DNA of 64,000 nucleotides from positions 7,152,587 through 7,216,586 of the forward strand of contig OY482850.1 in NCBI GenBank assembly GCA_960531495.1, in the 5' to 3' direction. Shown here piece after piece: positions 12,044 to 22,738 of the stretch. The translations under genes and the position numbers were made by a program. The notes under the pieces were generated by a model. The model searched no databases and had not been told where the DNA came from. It saw only the letters and a list, made by a program, of their open reading frames with translations. The DNA is from Zeus faber (lineage: Eukaryota > Chordata > Actinopteri > Zeiformes > Zeidae). How positions within the stretch are numbered: position 1 is the first letter of the stretch; each line of letters begins with the position of its first letter.

Positions 12044-13100
12044 ACCACATCAGTCCTCTCTCTCTATATCTATATCTATATGTAGATATAAATATATAGA
12101 TATATATTGATATTGAAATATAGATAGCTATATATCTCTAACATACTTGTCAGATTAGAAGCAAATTGGATGGATATTTATAGAGAACTAATGTAAAAAG
12201 AGAAAGAGACAAGCTATTTCCTATATTGTTTGCAAGATGTTACTTTTAGTGTTGTCTTTCGCACATATTTCCTATTTAAACAAAGGCTCACCTCACATAA
12301 TGCTTTACGTATTCCATGGTGTGTGTGTGTGGGTAGTCCTTTCTGATAATGGATTATTTCAATGGGCAAGCACATCGGCGCTCACACCAGGACATGCACT
12401 TTCTCATGCAGACCACTTAATTCAGAGAATTTGTCTAGGAGAGCAGCTTTTGTATTGATTGAATCCCTAGTAAAACCACTAAGCCTGGGGGATATGTGTG
12501 ATGTGCTGCAATGTCTGTACATTCCCATCGAAGAGACACATCCAGTCTCACTTACTGTCATGGATGAATTAACGGGTACAGTATTTCTCTTTTGTCGGTC
12601 TCCAGTCCTACAAAACTTTTCATTCACTATCTGGTGCAATGTAGCTTGACTGTGACAATTTGCTGTCACAAGGGGGACAACTGACGTATGTTAGGTTTTG
12701 TCTTTTGTTAATTTAACAATTAGTTATTTATTGTTCAGATGCGTGGTAGAAGGACGGATTCATGAAGTCGCAAATCGCTCAGCTCTTGCTGTTTAATGGA
12801 ACTATGTTGCTGCACGGAAATGGTCTGTTACCCAGTTTGTAACAGTATTAACAGCATATAACCTTCAGGGGAGCTTGGCTTTACGCAAGTTTATTTAGGG
12901 CTGGGTTGCAAAATGTAAAAGCTGAAAGTTGAAGTGAAATTCTAGGCCAAAGATAATGTAAGATAAGACGTCTTCGAAACTGTGATATGTCACCTGCACT
13001 GTTACTAGAATAGCAGCCTTTCCTCGAAACCCATTGTGATGTAGATGTTATTAATGCTTGAATTAATAAATGGTAAGAAAAATGGGTTTTTACCTGATTT
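12044..13100 (+). other. Putative 3' UTR and flank of seipin gene
   Basis: This stretch has no coding content I can support. It opens with a TATC/TATA-rich simple sequence (about 12060-12140) and continues as unremarkable AT-rich DNA up to AATAAA at 13065, which could end the seipin transcript. A Tc1 remnant begins soon after. Confidence 0.4.
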
Positions 13101-13114
13101 GAAGTTTGGTTTCA

Positions 13115-13582
13115 TTTTGGTTGTGTTCTGACACTCACATGGCCATTGTAGGCGTTTTTTTTGGTGGACAGGTCTCAGCATGGGCACTCTAACCAATCTG
13201 CAGCTACGGGGCCCCATACACAGCAAGCTGTGATGCACTGTGTGTTCTGACACCTTTCTATCATATCCAACATGAACCTTTTCAACAATTTTCTGCTACA
13301 GTAGCTCGTCTGTGGAATCGGACCAGGTGGGCTAGACTTCGCTCCCCATGCGCATCAATGAGCCCACAGAGCTGCCGTTTTGGAGATGTGCCGTCACAAT
13401 TTGGCCCTTGTCAAAGTTTCTCAGATCCTTACGCTTACCCTTTATGTCTGCTTCGAACACATCAACTTCGAGAACGGACTGTTCACTTGCTGCCTAATAT
13501 ATCCACCCATTGACAGGTGCCATTGGAACGAGATGAGCAATTTTATTCACTTCACCTGCCAGTGGTTTTAATGTGACTGTTA
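13115..13582 (-). mobile_element. Tc1/mariner transposon remnant
   Basis: The reverse strand reads as the 5' half of a fish Tc1-like transposase gene. It includes the terminal-repeat region (ACAGTCACATTAAAACCACT), the helix-turn-helix part of the transposase and the segment around the serine- and arginine-rich linker. Stops, frameshifts and an internal deletion disable it, and the catalytic half is absent. Four related copies occur at 5585-5884, 41832-42270, 49762-50027 and 52625-53065. Confidence 0.85.
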
Positions 13583-13689
13583 GTTGTAAATCACTTGTGG
13601 CTGGGAGTTCTTTTAATCTCCATCAGAGCTGATCAGATTTGGAAATGTCATATTAAATGATCCAGGATCAGAGAACCCAGGCAGATCTT

Positions 13690-13990
13690 GTCCCGGTGTG
13701 GCAGTTCCACCTGCCACACGCCACCCGAGTGGCGTATTCAGGGCCCTCCGGCACAGAGACACAGACAATGGGGTTGAAAAAACAGTTTATTGTAGAGAGT
13801 GGGCTAGGTGAAATAAGCCCAGGAGCAGATGAACATGTGTCATAAAAAGAGCTCCTCTCCTGAGTGTGTGTGGGGTTGGGGGTTTTACCTGTTGCTTGTT
13901 AGACCAACCAACCAACAACAGATATGCAGCCACACTGGTCCTGGGCCCAATTACCTAGACCCAGGACAGGTGTGGCTTCTCAAGTTTTTT
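13690..13990 (-). mobile_element. LTR-like repeat, copy A
   Basis: About 300 bp matches, in inverted orientation, the repeat at 43736-44056. Read on the minus strand both copies start near a TGTGG block, contain TGTTGCTTGTTGGTTGGTCT-like sequence, carry an AATAAA signal about two thirds along, and end in CTGCCACA. The TG...CA ends with an internal polyadenylation signal suggest an LTR. Its strand and place, 0.5 kb beyond a minus-strand gypsy integrase, would suit a 3' LTR. Confidence 0.55.
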
Positions 13991-14478
13991 TTGTATCTCT
14001 TTATATTTCCACATTTGTTTATTATTGTATTCATTTTTTTATTCCTCTTTATATCACACATTTATTTATTCATTTATTTATCATTGTGGCACTTTCAGGA
14101 TTCCATAATCCTTTAGCGTTTTATTATTACAATATTATATATTTAAATGAATACAGCAAAATACAGTCTTTTATAAAATAATTAGATTTAGAGTTCAAAA
14201 TAAATAAATAATGTAATGCTGTATAAAGTTACATAATGGGTAAACAAGAACACATTGATTAGAATTGACATTATAAATAATACTATTGTGAGGTAGGGTT
14301 GTGAAATATAGTTTTTGTCTATTGTTTGTGTCTCAACAGCTCTGAGCAATGCTTATTTCCTACAGTAAAGTGTGGTTAACTTCTTGGATACAACTATTTA
14401 TGGGAGCCAGCTAGAAAATATGCCAGCTAGGGTACTATGGCAATTTACGTTAACTTCCTAGCCTGCTCAGGAACTGAT
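13991..14478. other. AT-rich spacer, no feature seen
   Basis: AT-rich DNA with short TTTATT runs lies between the LTR-like repeat and the integrase fragment. No coding signal was found. It could be the untranslated tail of the gypsy-like element. Confidence 0.3.
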
Positions 14479-15332
14479 TCAATGAGCCAAGAGCAACTTA
14501 GAGGGCCACTCTTCAGCGGAGGTGGCTGCATGATAAGCTCCACCTTTTAATTTTATTGTGCAGTGAAAAGTGAAAGCTTCCTCATTAAACTTGTCAATAT
14601 TCCAGCTTTGCAAGTCAAATTCCAGCAGATACCTTAGGGGGCTTTGGGCTTTAACATAGCCTCTTTGTTGCTGCGAGGGGCTACTGTCCATCACCTCAGT
14701 GGGTATGTTGCACCACTGTAGACTGACTGCCCAGACACCCATGATATCTATTTTGGCCTTTCTGCACAGGCCTTTCACTATCTTTACTTGATGTGTGATT
14801 CTCCACTCCTTAGCAAATTGTCTGAATCTGGCTAAATCAAAACATCCATCATTGTCTGTTATGACACCGTCTGGATGTCTATGGCGGGCAAACTGGACAA
14901 TCCAGCGAGTGACAACTCTGCCAGCAGACACGTTTGGCAGTGGTTTAATCTTCCTGAAATTAGTCTACTCTGTTGGAATCAGCGCCCGCAAGACAAATAC
15001 CACATGATGCCCAGTCTGCATAATGCAGCACCCCAGTCCAAATTTGCACACAACACTCTCCATAGTTACCATGATAGTGACGTCATAGTATTACAGGAGG
15101 ACAGGTATTGGAGACCAAGGGCTTTACTTCATGCACTGGTCATATTAAGACAGAAAGTGCCACACACTGTCCTTGTCAAACACAGACAACGTGGCTCAGA
15201 ACCCTCAGACAGGCTTAGTAGGAACTTTGCCAGGTGATGCATTGAACAGCCTTTGATGTCATACATGTGAACTGGTCGTGGAATGGTCGTCAAGTGTTTT
15301 TCGGTAACCTCAGCCAGACAGTTCGTTTCCAC
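14479..15332 (-). mobile_element. Ty3/gypsy-like pol (integrase) fragment
   Basis: The minus strand around 14479-14931 encodes 150 residues with integrase-core features: RHRHPDGVITDNDGCFD resembles the second catalytic aspartate block, followed by FAKEW and then VKIVKGL...QWCNIPTE, like the NTP/IPTE block before the integrase C-terminus. The equivalent of the family N-G-x-A-E region is degraded, so the catalytic triad is incomplete. Further upstream (to about 15332) the frame breaks up. It is a dead fragment; the family call is from recall of gypsy-type integrases. Confidence 0.6.
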
Positions 15333-15599
15333 AGCCTCTGGTAACGTCAGTTTGCGTTATCAAAGTCACCCATGTCTGTTGCTTTCACTGGAAATGTCCA
15401 ATACCAGGTGGTCCCGTATCATCTCAGGCACACAGATGTTGCAGCCATCTCCCACAGGAGTGATATAAGGTGTTGATCGGCTCACCTGTCTCTTGCTTGC
15501 ATCGTCCAAAGAGATATGTCTCTTGTACTGCATATTATGTTCTGTGGTGGGTTGAAATAACGCAGTCTAGGTTCTTTTTCTTAACATTCACTGGGGGGC

Positions 15600-15795
15600 G
15601 AATAGTGTAAAGCGGGTTGTTTGGTAATTAGAAGGTTGTCAGTTCTGTCCCCTGGTAGCATGTCAGTGTTCTTGAGCAAGGCCGTTAATCCCTAACTGCT
15701 CCTGATGAACAGGTGGCCAATGGTGTTGGATGTGTGAGAATCGATGAATGTGAGGCAAAATTGTGAAGTGCATTTCTGTTCTCTGGACTAGAAAG
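15600..15795 (+). mobile_element. SINE/MITE-like repeat
   Basis: Contains the widespread fish repeat core around GTGTTCTTGAGCAAGGC followed by a CTAACTGCTCCTGATG segment, preceded by a degenerate box resembling a tRNA-type B box (GTCAGTTCTGTCCCC). It is probably a decayed tRNA-derived short element. Boundaries are uncertain. Confidence 0.45.
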
Positions 15796-15959
15796 GGGAT
15801 TTTTATCAAACTCGGTACATCTACCACCACCCCAGCTGCTAATGGAAAGCCCTTGGCCAAGAATATTTCACAGTTCTTGCAGAAATCTCTAGATATCTGC
15901 ATGTCCGAAGCGGGAATATTTCCTGTTGTGGCCATAATCAGGCATTAAGTTGTGTTCCA

Positions 15960-17418
15960 GCAACTTTTCAACCTCTCCCTGAGGCTGATGAAGGTGCCAC
16001 CGCTCTGGAAGTCCTCCGGCATTGTATCAGTACCCATGAGGGAGGTCCCAGTGGTCCCAGTGACTTCTGGCTGGTGGCACTGAGATCAAACATCATGAAG
16101 ACCTTTGAGAGACTGGTTCTGCAGCACCCTAGACTCCCCGTGGAGGAGGTTCTACCAAGCATACCCCCACATGGATAGGCCTGAAGGGACGGTGAGAGTC
16201 ATGTTACTTGACTTCACCGGTGCTTTCAACACCATCCAGTGACTCCTGTTTGCAAAGAAGCTCCCAGCGATGCAGATAGACCACGACATGTCAGAATCTG
16301 TTTATTTGGCAAAGTACATTTTCATATTCAAGTAATTTGTCTTAGCAAGGGTTGGTGACTTGTAGTGCAGACAGATGAATAGCAAAAAAAAAAGACAGGC
16401 TCAACAGTCTAGAAAAAAGCAAAATGTACAATATATACAGAATATACAAAATGTGTCTCTATATCTACCAGATAAAGATACATTAAAAAGGCTGAGAGGG
16501 GCTTAGTGACAGTATGGATGTAAGTATTGACTGTGTATGAATATAAATATTTAGATATTTCTGTGATGAATCTATACATGATGAATAATATGTGTACAAT
16601 AGTATGAACACAGAGAACAATGGATGGGTGAGGTTTATATTATTACAGTAATTATTATATATTGCACAGGTGGCCTGGATCACCGACTACCTCACTAGCA
16701 GGCTGCAGTATGTCAATCTGCAGGGCAGCCAGTCAGACGTGGTGATGAGCAACATCGGCACACCCCAGGGAACTGTCATGTCACCGTTCTTGTTCACCCT
16801 CGACACCTCATCACAGAGGACAGTGAGTGACAATAACAGAGGTCTGTTAGGGAGCTTGGTCAGATGGTATAACAACGACCAACCAACCAGCCAGCCGGGG
16901 GTAGCCAGTGCACTCTTCTTTGCCGTTGTGTGCTGGGGAGACGCCATCAAGGCTGGCGATGTCAACAGGCTCAACAAGCTGGTGAGGAAGGCCAACACTG
17001 TTGTTGGGCTTGAACTGGACAGTCTGGAGGTGGTGGCCTGACCAGGCTGACCTCCAGCCAGAGGTTCATCCCTCCAAGGTGGCACAATGGAGCGTTCCAG
17101 CCATTCCTTTCTGCCAGTGGCAGTCACATTGTTTAACACCACCCATGACCCCAGCACCAGTCAGCCTTGACCAGTGGTACTATTCACATCATATGCTCTT
17201 TGTACTTACTTAGCGTAACTGCCACCTGCCCATATTTGGCTGAGTTAGTATAGTCTACCTACCTGTTAGCTTCTGTTTATAGATGTGTTCATATTTATAC
17301 TTATTTTTGAATTTATTTTTTATCACTTTTTTTTACCCACACTGTTCTGAGAACTCTGCTGCTGCAACACCTGTATTCCCATTGACTGTTAATACAGTGT
17401 TGTCTTATCTTATCTTAA
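15960..17418 (+). mobile_element. L2/CR1-like LINE, reverse transcriptase part
   Basis: Plus-strand translation in shifting frames matches fish non-LTR reverse transcriptase: a segment like SDFWLVALRSNIMKTFERL, then GTVRVMLLDFTGAFNTIQ, then AWITDYLTSRLQYVNLQG, SNIGTPQGTVMSPFLFTL, and a C-terminal RLNKLVRKANTVVGLELDSL. The YxDD catalytic block is missing. The 3' end is a TCTTA microsatellite tail (17401-17418), typical for such elements. It is interrupted by an insertion at 16291-16669 and by several frameshifts, so it is inactive. Confidence 0.8.
16291..16669. mobile_element. Insertion inside the LINE
   Basis: The LINE reading breaks exactly between codons for DHDM and VAWITD. The inserted 379 bp are AT-rich, begin TCAGAATCTGTTTATTTGGC and end near TTATTATATATTGCACAG. 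This resembles common fish short repeats that carry TTTATTTGGCAAAGTAC. It is younger than the LINE copy it sits in. Confidence 0.65.
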
Positions 17419-18429
17419 TTGACCCCCAACATAATGAGAGGGTCAGTGCCCTCTTCTCCCATATGCTCATTCTCTTCTTTGGTAGGTCAGCCGAGCTGAC
17501 ATCAAGGCCAATTTCGAGCATACATTTCTCATATCGCTCCTCCTCTTTTTTCCTGAGCGCTTCTTCCTTCTGCTTCTTCTCTGCCCAGTATTTGTTCAGT
17601 TTTGCCTCGAACGTCCGTCTATTTTCTTCTCGTCTGACTAATTCTTCCCTTTTAATCTGCTCTCTCTGAGCTCTGTTTTGCTCTGATCTTCTGCAGCGTC
17701 CTGCAACCGCCGCTGTGAAAGAGAACGTGCACACGACAATTGAGCACAAGCAGAGTTTGAACGTCTCCAAATTAAGTGTGCACATGTACAATCGTAGAGA
17801 TGGTTTAAAGATGATGTCAATTAAAGGGGAGGTCATCCAACAAACTCACCACTGTAGAGGTTATAACCATACTCCTCTTCTCTCACAAAGGTTTGGTAGA
17901 TCTTTCTCATGTTGCGCTGCTTCAATCTCTCATTGAGCCAATGTGTAACTCGAAACAGAAAACTATTCTCCGATTGTATTTCATCCAGAGCTTCTTTGTC
18001 CTCCTCTGTTTCTGTCGGGGCCTCCAGGTGAGCTTCCCCCGTGCCCTCCGGTTCCTCTGGATCGTCCTCCTGTACTTCCCACGCGTGTTCCTTCAGACCG
18101 CTGGTGTTGTGGATCGTCGGACGCAGTCGAAAGGGGTGAAAGTACTCCACTTCTTCAATGCCTGGAAGGGTTGAAGTTGTGGGTTCGCCCGCTCCGATAA
18201 GTGGGTGATGCACTCTCTGCAGATGGTTATTGCCCTCTTTCATGTTGTCTGATTGAACAGAACAACAGGGCTGCACTTCAATGGTCCTCAATGGCGACTG
18301 CTGTGATGCACAATCTATGGTCCAAGGAGCTTCTGGCCTTTCCAAGTTGGTAACTCGCTTTGGAGACTTTCTGACAGAGATGAGGGGTGCATCTTCTTCT
18401 TCTTTTTGGACCTTCAGGGTGGCTTGCAT
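17405..18429 (-). CDS. Unrecognised charged coiled-coil protein, two exons
   Basis: Exon 1 is 18429-17850 and ends with a GTGAGT donor. Exon 2 is 17712-17405 after TTTCACAG; a second in-frame acceptor at 17700 would drop four residues. Together they encode about 295 residues. The N-terminal 110 residues are low-complexity (MQATLKVQKEEED). An acidic E/D/P-rich stretch covers about 115-150. A conserved-looking helix region (WLNERLKQRNMRKIYQTF, EEEYGYNLYSG) precedes a highly charged predicted coiled coil (about 200-265) and a short tail KKRMSIWEKRALTLS. I do not recognise the family. The stop codon lies in the TCTTA tail of the neighbouring LINE, so the natural C-terminus may have been altered. 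The upstream CRE and X-box (18726-18776) hint at a ciliary or testis role; that is inference. Confidence 0.7.
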
Positions 18430-18515
18430 CCTGTACTATTGCATTAAGTGTTCTCACTGAGGCGCTCTTGCACCTGTGTGTGTCTTGGTGTTTCAAGGAT
18501 CGCTTGGATCCAATT

Positions 18516-18518
<3 letters not shown>

Positions 18519-18600
<82 letters not shown>
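18519..18600. repeat. (GT)n microsatellite
   Basis: About 80 bp of nearly pure GT dinucleotides, about 90 bp upstream of the start codon of the unrecognised two-exon gene, so it probably falls in its 5' UTR or promoter. It is potentially Z-DNA forming. Confidence 0.95.
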
Positions 18601-18602
<2 letters not shown>

Positions 18603-18725
18603 CGGCAGCTCGTGCCGCCGTCCTCAACCTGTGACCTCCCTCCTCAACCTGTGACCTCCCTCCTCATCTTGCCCAGGAGACGTCGAGCAATTTATATATA
18701 TATATATATAGAGAGAGCTAAGTGA

Positions 18726-18776
18726 TGACGTCATGGGCGTCGTTGTCACATGACAGAGCAGCGTTGCCAGGACAAC
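18726..18776. promoter_or_regulatory. CRE plus RFX X-box
   Basis: A perfect palindromic cAMP-response element TGACGTCA occupies 18726-18733. About 30 bp away GTTGCCAGGACAAC (18763-18776) matches the imperfect inverted-repeat X-box bound by RFX factors (GTTGCC, short spacer, GNYAAC half-site). Both lie about 300-350 bp upstream of the ATG at 18429. RFX sites of this form are typical of ciliary gene promoters. Binding itself is not shown by sequence. Confidence 0.6.
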
Positions 18777-18799
18777 AGAAACTCAAGCCCTGATTGAGA

Positions 18800-21230
18800 G
18801 AATTTCTGTTTTCAGAAAATTTGAAATAAACGGGTTTTTTTTAACCAAGGGATGAACTAGCAACTGTTTGTATCCAGTATTGAAATGTTTTTTTCTTGTT
18901 TATTCTTTTTTTTTTTTTTTTAATCACCGGACGGGGAGGAATTTCCGATTTTTATCTGATTTTCGCAGCGATAATCCCAAGTTTAGTTCAATTAACCTTG
19001 TTGAAACCTTGACGTAAATGCCGATCCATTTGTATTTTTTTTTAAACACTAAACGGAGCAGCGCCCTGTATCGCCACATTTGGGCGGCAATGAAGAGGTG
19101 ACATTCGACGGGACGATGTTCCTGTTTTACTGGGACAATCCCGTTGTTCGAATGACACGACATTTTTGTCAATAAGGTTTCTTTTGTTATGACCGCTCGT
19201 TCAACCGTGAAGGTAAGCCTGGCGGACATGAACCTGCTGTTCATCACATAGTTCATATACATATACATCTAATTGACATACACATAAATATAATTTATTC
19301 ATGATATAAGTTTGGTTTGTAAAGAAAGGGAAGATAAAAACGGGACAACTGGTGGACACGACATCCGTTGTGTCGCTTCAGTGATCCTCTCGAGTATCTG
19401 GTAAATATAGTAAAAATATATTGGACAATCGTTATCACCCAATAAGCAGACGATCATATTTACTGTCGCCATCCACTGCCCCTTACAGTGAAATGGCGCC
19501 ACCCTGTGTCCAATTCTACTAAACGAAACATTCACGGGTTCATGTCTGCATCTGCGCGTCTGTCCGTCTGTCTGCCCGTCCGTCTGCCTAGCTCTCTGTC
19601 CGTCTGTCCGTCCGTCTGTCTGTCTGTCATCCAGCTAGTTGACGGTGCAAGGCAAGTTGCGCAGTGATGATTACATGACATACATCTGAAACTTGGGATA
19701 TATATATATATATTTTTTTTTAATATAGCTTGCTATGCGGACAGACAGGTAGAGAGACAGGGTCCCCTGGCGCCCCAGAACATTGCATTTAGATTCTTTT
19801 ATTTGATCAAAATTACTCTGTTTTTATAACAGTAAATGACTTGATCTGAAAATAGTCCACAGTTGTTTTCTGCTTTGGCCTGGGCACACTGACCGGTCAG
19901 CGTGTGCTGTCATTTGGGCCACGTCATCTGTTACAGGCCCAACAGTCACAGGCAAATAGGCACACCACTAGTTGGCTTTTAATCAGAGCCATCATGCATG
20001 GCCCATTAGTGTTCGTTATTTAAAGCAACGACCACAATCTGTCAGATGAATTATGCATTGGTCTGGATTGGGAGTGCAGTGGGGAAGATCTCAGTCATCC
20101 ATCAAGTGTTTTAAATACTTTTCTGCATTTAGCCTTGGTAGCTCCACCATCCGACATCCTGCTTCAGGATAACAGTTCTTTTTAAACACATGGAAGCAAA
20201 AACTCACATATAACCTCTGTGGAGTTTTGACAGTAAACCCTCTTTTTTCATAGCTTGTTATTTCCATTTTTTTTCACGAGTGCCCCCTCTGGTGCCCTTG
20301 GACGAAACGAGGATCTGACTTGAATATGGATATTTGTTCACGATGCCATGGTATTAAAAGTTCATCTTTCCCGATAGTTTTCCATGTTTTGCTGCATTGC
20401 TATGTAAGTCGGTTTCTGTCTGTAGCCATTGTCACTGTATCATCTGGTAATGGACGGATACCAAATGGATGTTGGTGTGATGTTGTAACCCTGTAATTAT
20501 TATAGTTTTCAACTCATTTGTTTATATTTGCACCAGCTAAACTGATTGTGTCAACTTGGGCGAGTATCAATAGAGAATGTACTCCCTGTAGTGATTGGTT
20601 CCTGGGGCTTGCAGCACTGTATACAGAAATGTGGTGTCACTCCCAGCTAAACCTGAATTCTTGATGAAGATCTATGTGCATGAATAAATTATTGGGAGCT
20701 GAATTTGTAGTCTGCAGACCCCCTTACTTTCATGACACCACTTTGATTAACAATAAAAGTAAAAAATACTTAATGCTAAGGAGGGGAATTTTGATGATAA
20801 CATTGCATTTATGTATAGTCCTTTTAATTCACAACAGAGTTTAAATAGTTGAAAGAGTTGCTATGATATACTTGTGTTACACTTACACACCAGGAAGGCA
20901 ATGACACTCAGATGAACATTAGCATGCCGTATAAATTCAGCAAATTCACTTGGATTATTTTGTTTTTTTCCCCTGTTTTTATTCAGTAACAAAAGTCTAC
21001 ATGGTCTCACAGTCAAGTATTCTGACTTCAATGATCAGTAATGTCAACTAACAACTCTAAGTGCTTATTACAAGTCCTCGTTTGATTTTCCATATTTGGA
21101 ACAAATATTTGTAGTGTACTTGTGTGACGCACAACATGCACAAGTGTTCCACTTGAGTGGCAGCCTTGTAATGTGGCAGGCCCTGCCACAGCCAGGGGTC
21201 AACTTTTCTCCTTGACCTCGTGGATAGAGT
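18800..21230. other. Gene-free stretch
   Basis: I see no coding region here. It contains T/A runs (18830-18925), a CTGT/CCGT simple repeat (19555-19628), a short TA run (19699-19715), and otherwise unique-looking DNA. A TTTATT at 20978-20983 (AATAAA on the minus strand) is a plausible polyadenylation signal for lrrc10 about 250 bp past its stop codon. Confidence 0.5.
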
Positions 21231-22046
21231 CTATTCCCCGTCTGTCTGGACGTCCTGGAGCCCGGCGGTGGCCTCACTCCCCTGCTTGGCGAGATCTTCA
21301 TCTTCTTCGTCGTCTGAATTTTCTGCCCATCGCCCGACCCTCCTGACCCCCTCGCCGACCACCGGCGCGTTCACGCAGGGGTTGTGGTCGTATATGACGA
21401 GTTTCAAGCTCTGCATGTGAGATAGGCGGGGGAAGCGGCGGATTTTGTTCCGGTCCACGTCGATGACAGCCAGGAGGTGCATCTCCAGCAGTACAGAGGG
21501 GAACTCGCTGAGTTGGTTGCCCGCCAGCCAGATGCTCCGTAGCTCCTCCAGTCCTCCAATTCCCGGGGGCAATGCGCGGATCTGGTTGTAACCCAGGTGC
21601 AAGGTCTTGAGGTTGGAGAGCTCGCACACCACCTCGGGGAAGGTGGTGAAGCAGTTGGTCTCCAACCACAGAGTGTTCAGCTCCCTGAGGTCCCCCAGCG
21701 CTCGGGGGAGTGTGTACAGCCTGTTGTTACCCAGGTACAGGATGTTTAGCCGGGAGAGCCGGCAAACAACCGCCGGCAGCTCTTCGAAGAGGTTGAAATC
21801 GAGGGCCAAGAGCTGCAGCTTCCTGAGGTCCTGCAGTTCAGCCGGTAAGCTGCTCAGGTGGTTGTCGCTCAGATAAAGCTTAACCAACTCGTCAAAGGCA
21901 CAGACGGCGATGGGAAGCCGGCGTAGCTGCCGGCTGCTCAGGTCCACGGCCCGGTCAAAGGGCATTTCCTTCAAGTCCCCTGCTAAGAAGCGCTGGCAGC
22001 GTTCAGATGGAATGAAAGCAACGACGCCTCGCATGGCGTTCCCCAT
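21231..22046 (-). CDS. lrrc10: Leucine-rich repeat-containing protein 10
   Basis: LRRC10 is a heart-enriched cytosolic/sarcomeric leucine-rich repeat protein. The single-exon 271-residue frame begins MGNAMRGVVAFIPSERC, matching the LRRC10 N-terminus rather than LRRC10B. Leucine-rich repeats run from about residue 33 to 225 (LVKLYLSDNHLSSLP, LNILYLGNNRLYTLP, LKTLHLGYNQIRALP). They are followed by the family signature LKLVIYDHNPCVNAP and GVRRVGRWAE, and an acidic tail. Human LRRC10 is also intronless in its coding part and of similar length (277). It is complete, with no disruption. Human LRRC10 lies near CNOT2 on 12q15, and cnot2 follows here, which supports the call. Confidence 0.95.
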   Translation of the reverse strand: MGNAMRGVVAFIPSERCQRFLAGDLKEMPFDRAVDLSSRQLRRLPIAVCAFDELVKLYLSDNHLSSLPAELQDLRKLQLLALDFNLFEELPAVVCRLSRLNILYLGNNRLYTLPRALGDLRELNTLWLETNCFTTFPEVVCELSNLKTLHLGYNQIRALPPGIGGLEELRSIWLAGNQLSEFPSVLLEMHLLAVIDVDRNKIRRFPRLSHMQSLKLVIYDHNPCVNAPVVGEGVRRVGRWAENSDDEEDEDLAKQGSEATAGLQDVQTDGE

Positions 22047-22548
22047 CCTGACCGCTTACTGGAAATCACCCCCACAGGTCATTGGTCAATGTAAATTACC
22101 AAGTCCAAGGCCACCGGTCATTCAAGAAACTTCACGGCTGCCCAAGAACTCTGTCGGTGAACAAGGCATGGAAACAAAAGTAAAAAAAGTACAAAATGCG
22201 ATTAATACATTTGTAGATTTTTCCCTATACTACAACTCACACCATCACCCATGCTTGACTTTAGAAGATTCATATAGAAACACAATTATCCTGAACACCT
22301 ACTTTTCTATCGCGTTCCATTCTATTGTCCATGAGTTCCGGCTTCCTCCAAATTATGTGATCTGTTTATCTAACTTAATGAGGAGAAGACATGCTGTATT
22401 CCCCCATTAGATATTCCCTCGGTGTAGTGGTCCCACTACGCCTTGGTTGCTCCCGACTTCGCACCGACTCCGGCGATAGCAACCACCGGCGGCTTCCTCT
22501 TCCCCATCTGCGTCCAATGACTTTTCTCCCTTTTTAAACATGACAGAG

Positions 22549-22556
<8 letters not shown>

Positions 22557-22627
<71 letters not shown>

Positions 22628-22738
22628 GATGGAAAGAGGTGGAGAGAGAGAGAAAGTGAGAGGAGGGAAAGGAGGGAAAGAGAGGTGGAGACAGAGAGAG
22701 AGAGAGGAGGGAAAGAGGTGGAGAGAGAGAGAGAGAGA
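22557..22738. repeat. (GA)n-rich simple repeat
   Basis: About 180 bp of GA/GAGA with interspersed GGTGGA and GGAGGG, polypurine on the plus strand, about 0.5 kb upstream of lrrc10. Mirror-symmetric polypurine tracts of this sort can form triplex DNA. Open frames through it are compositional artefacts. Confidence 0.9.
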
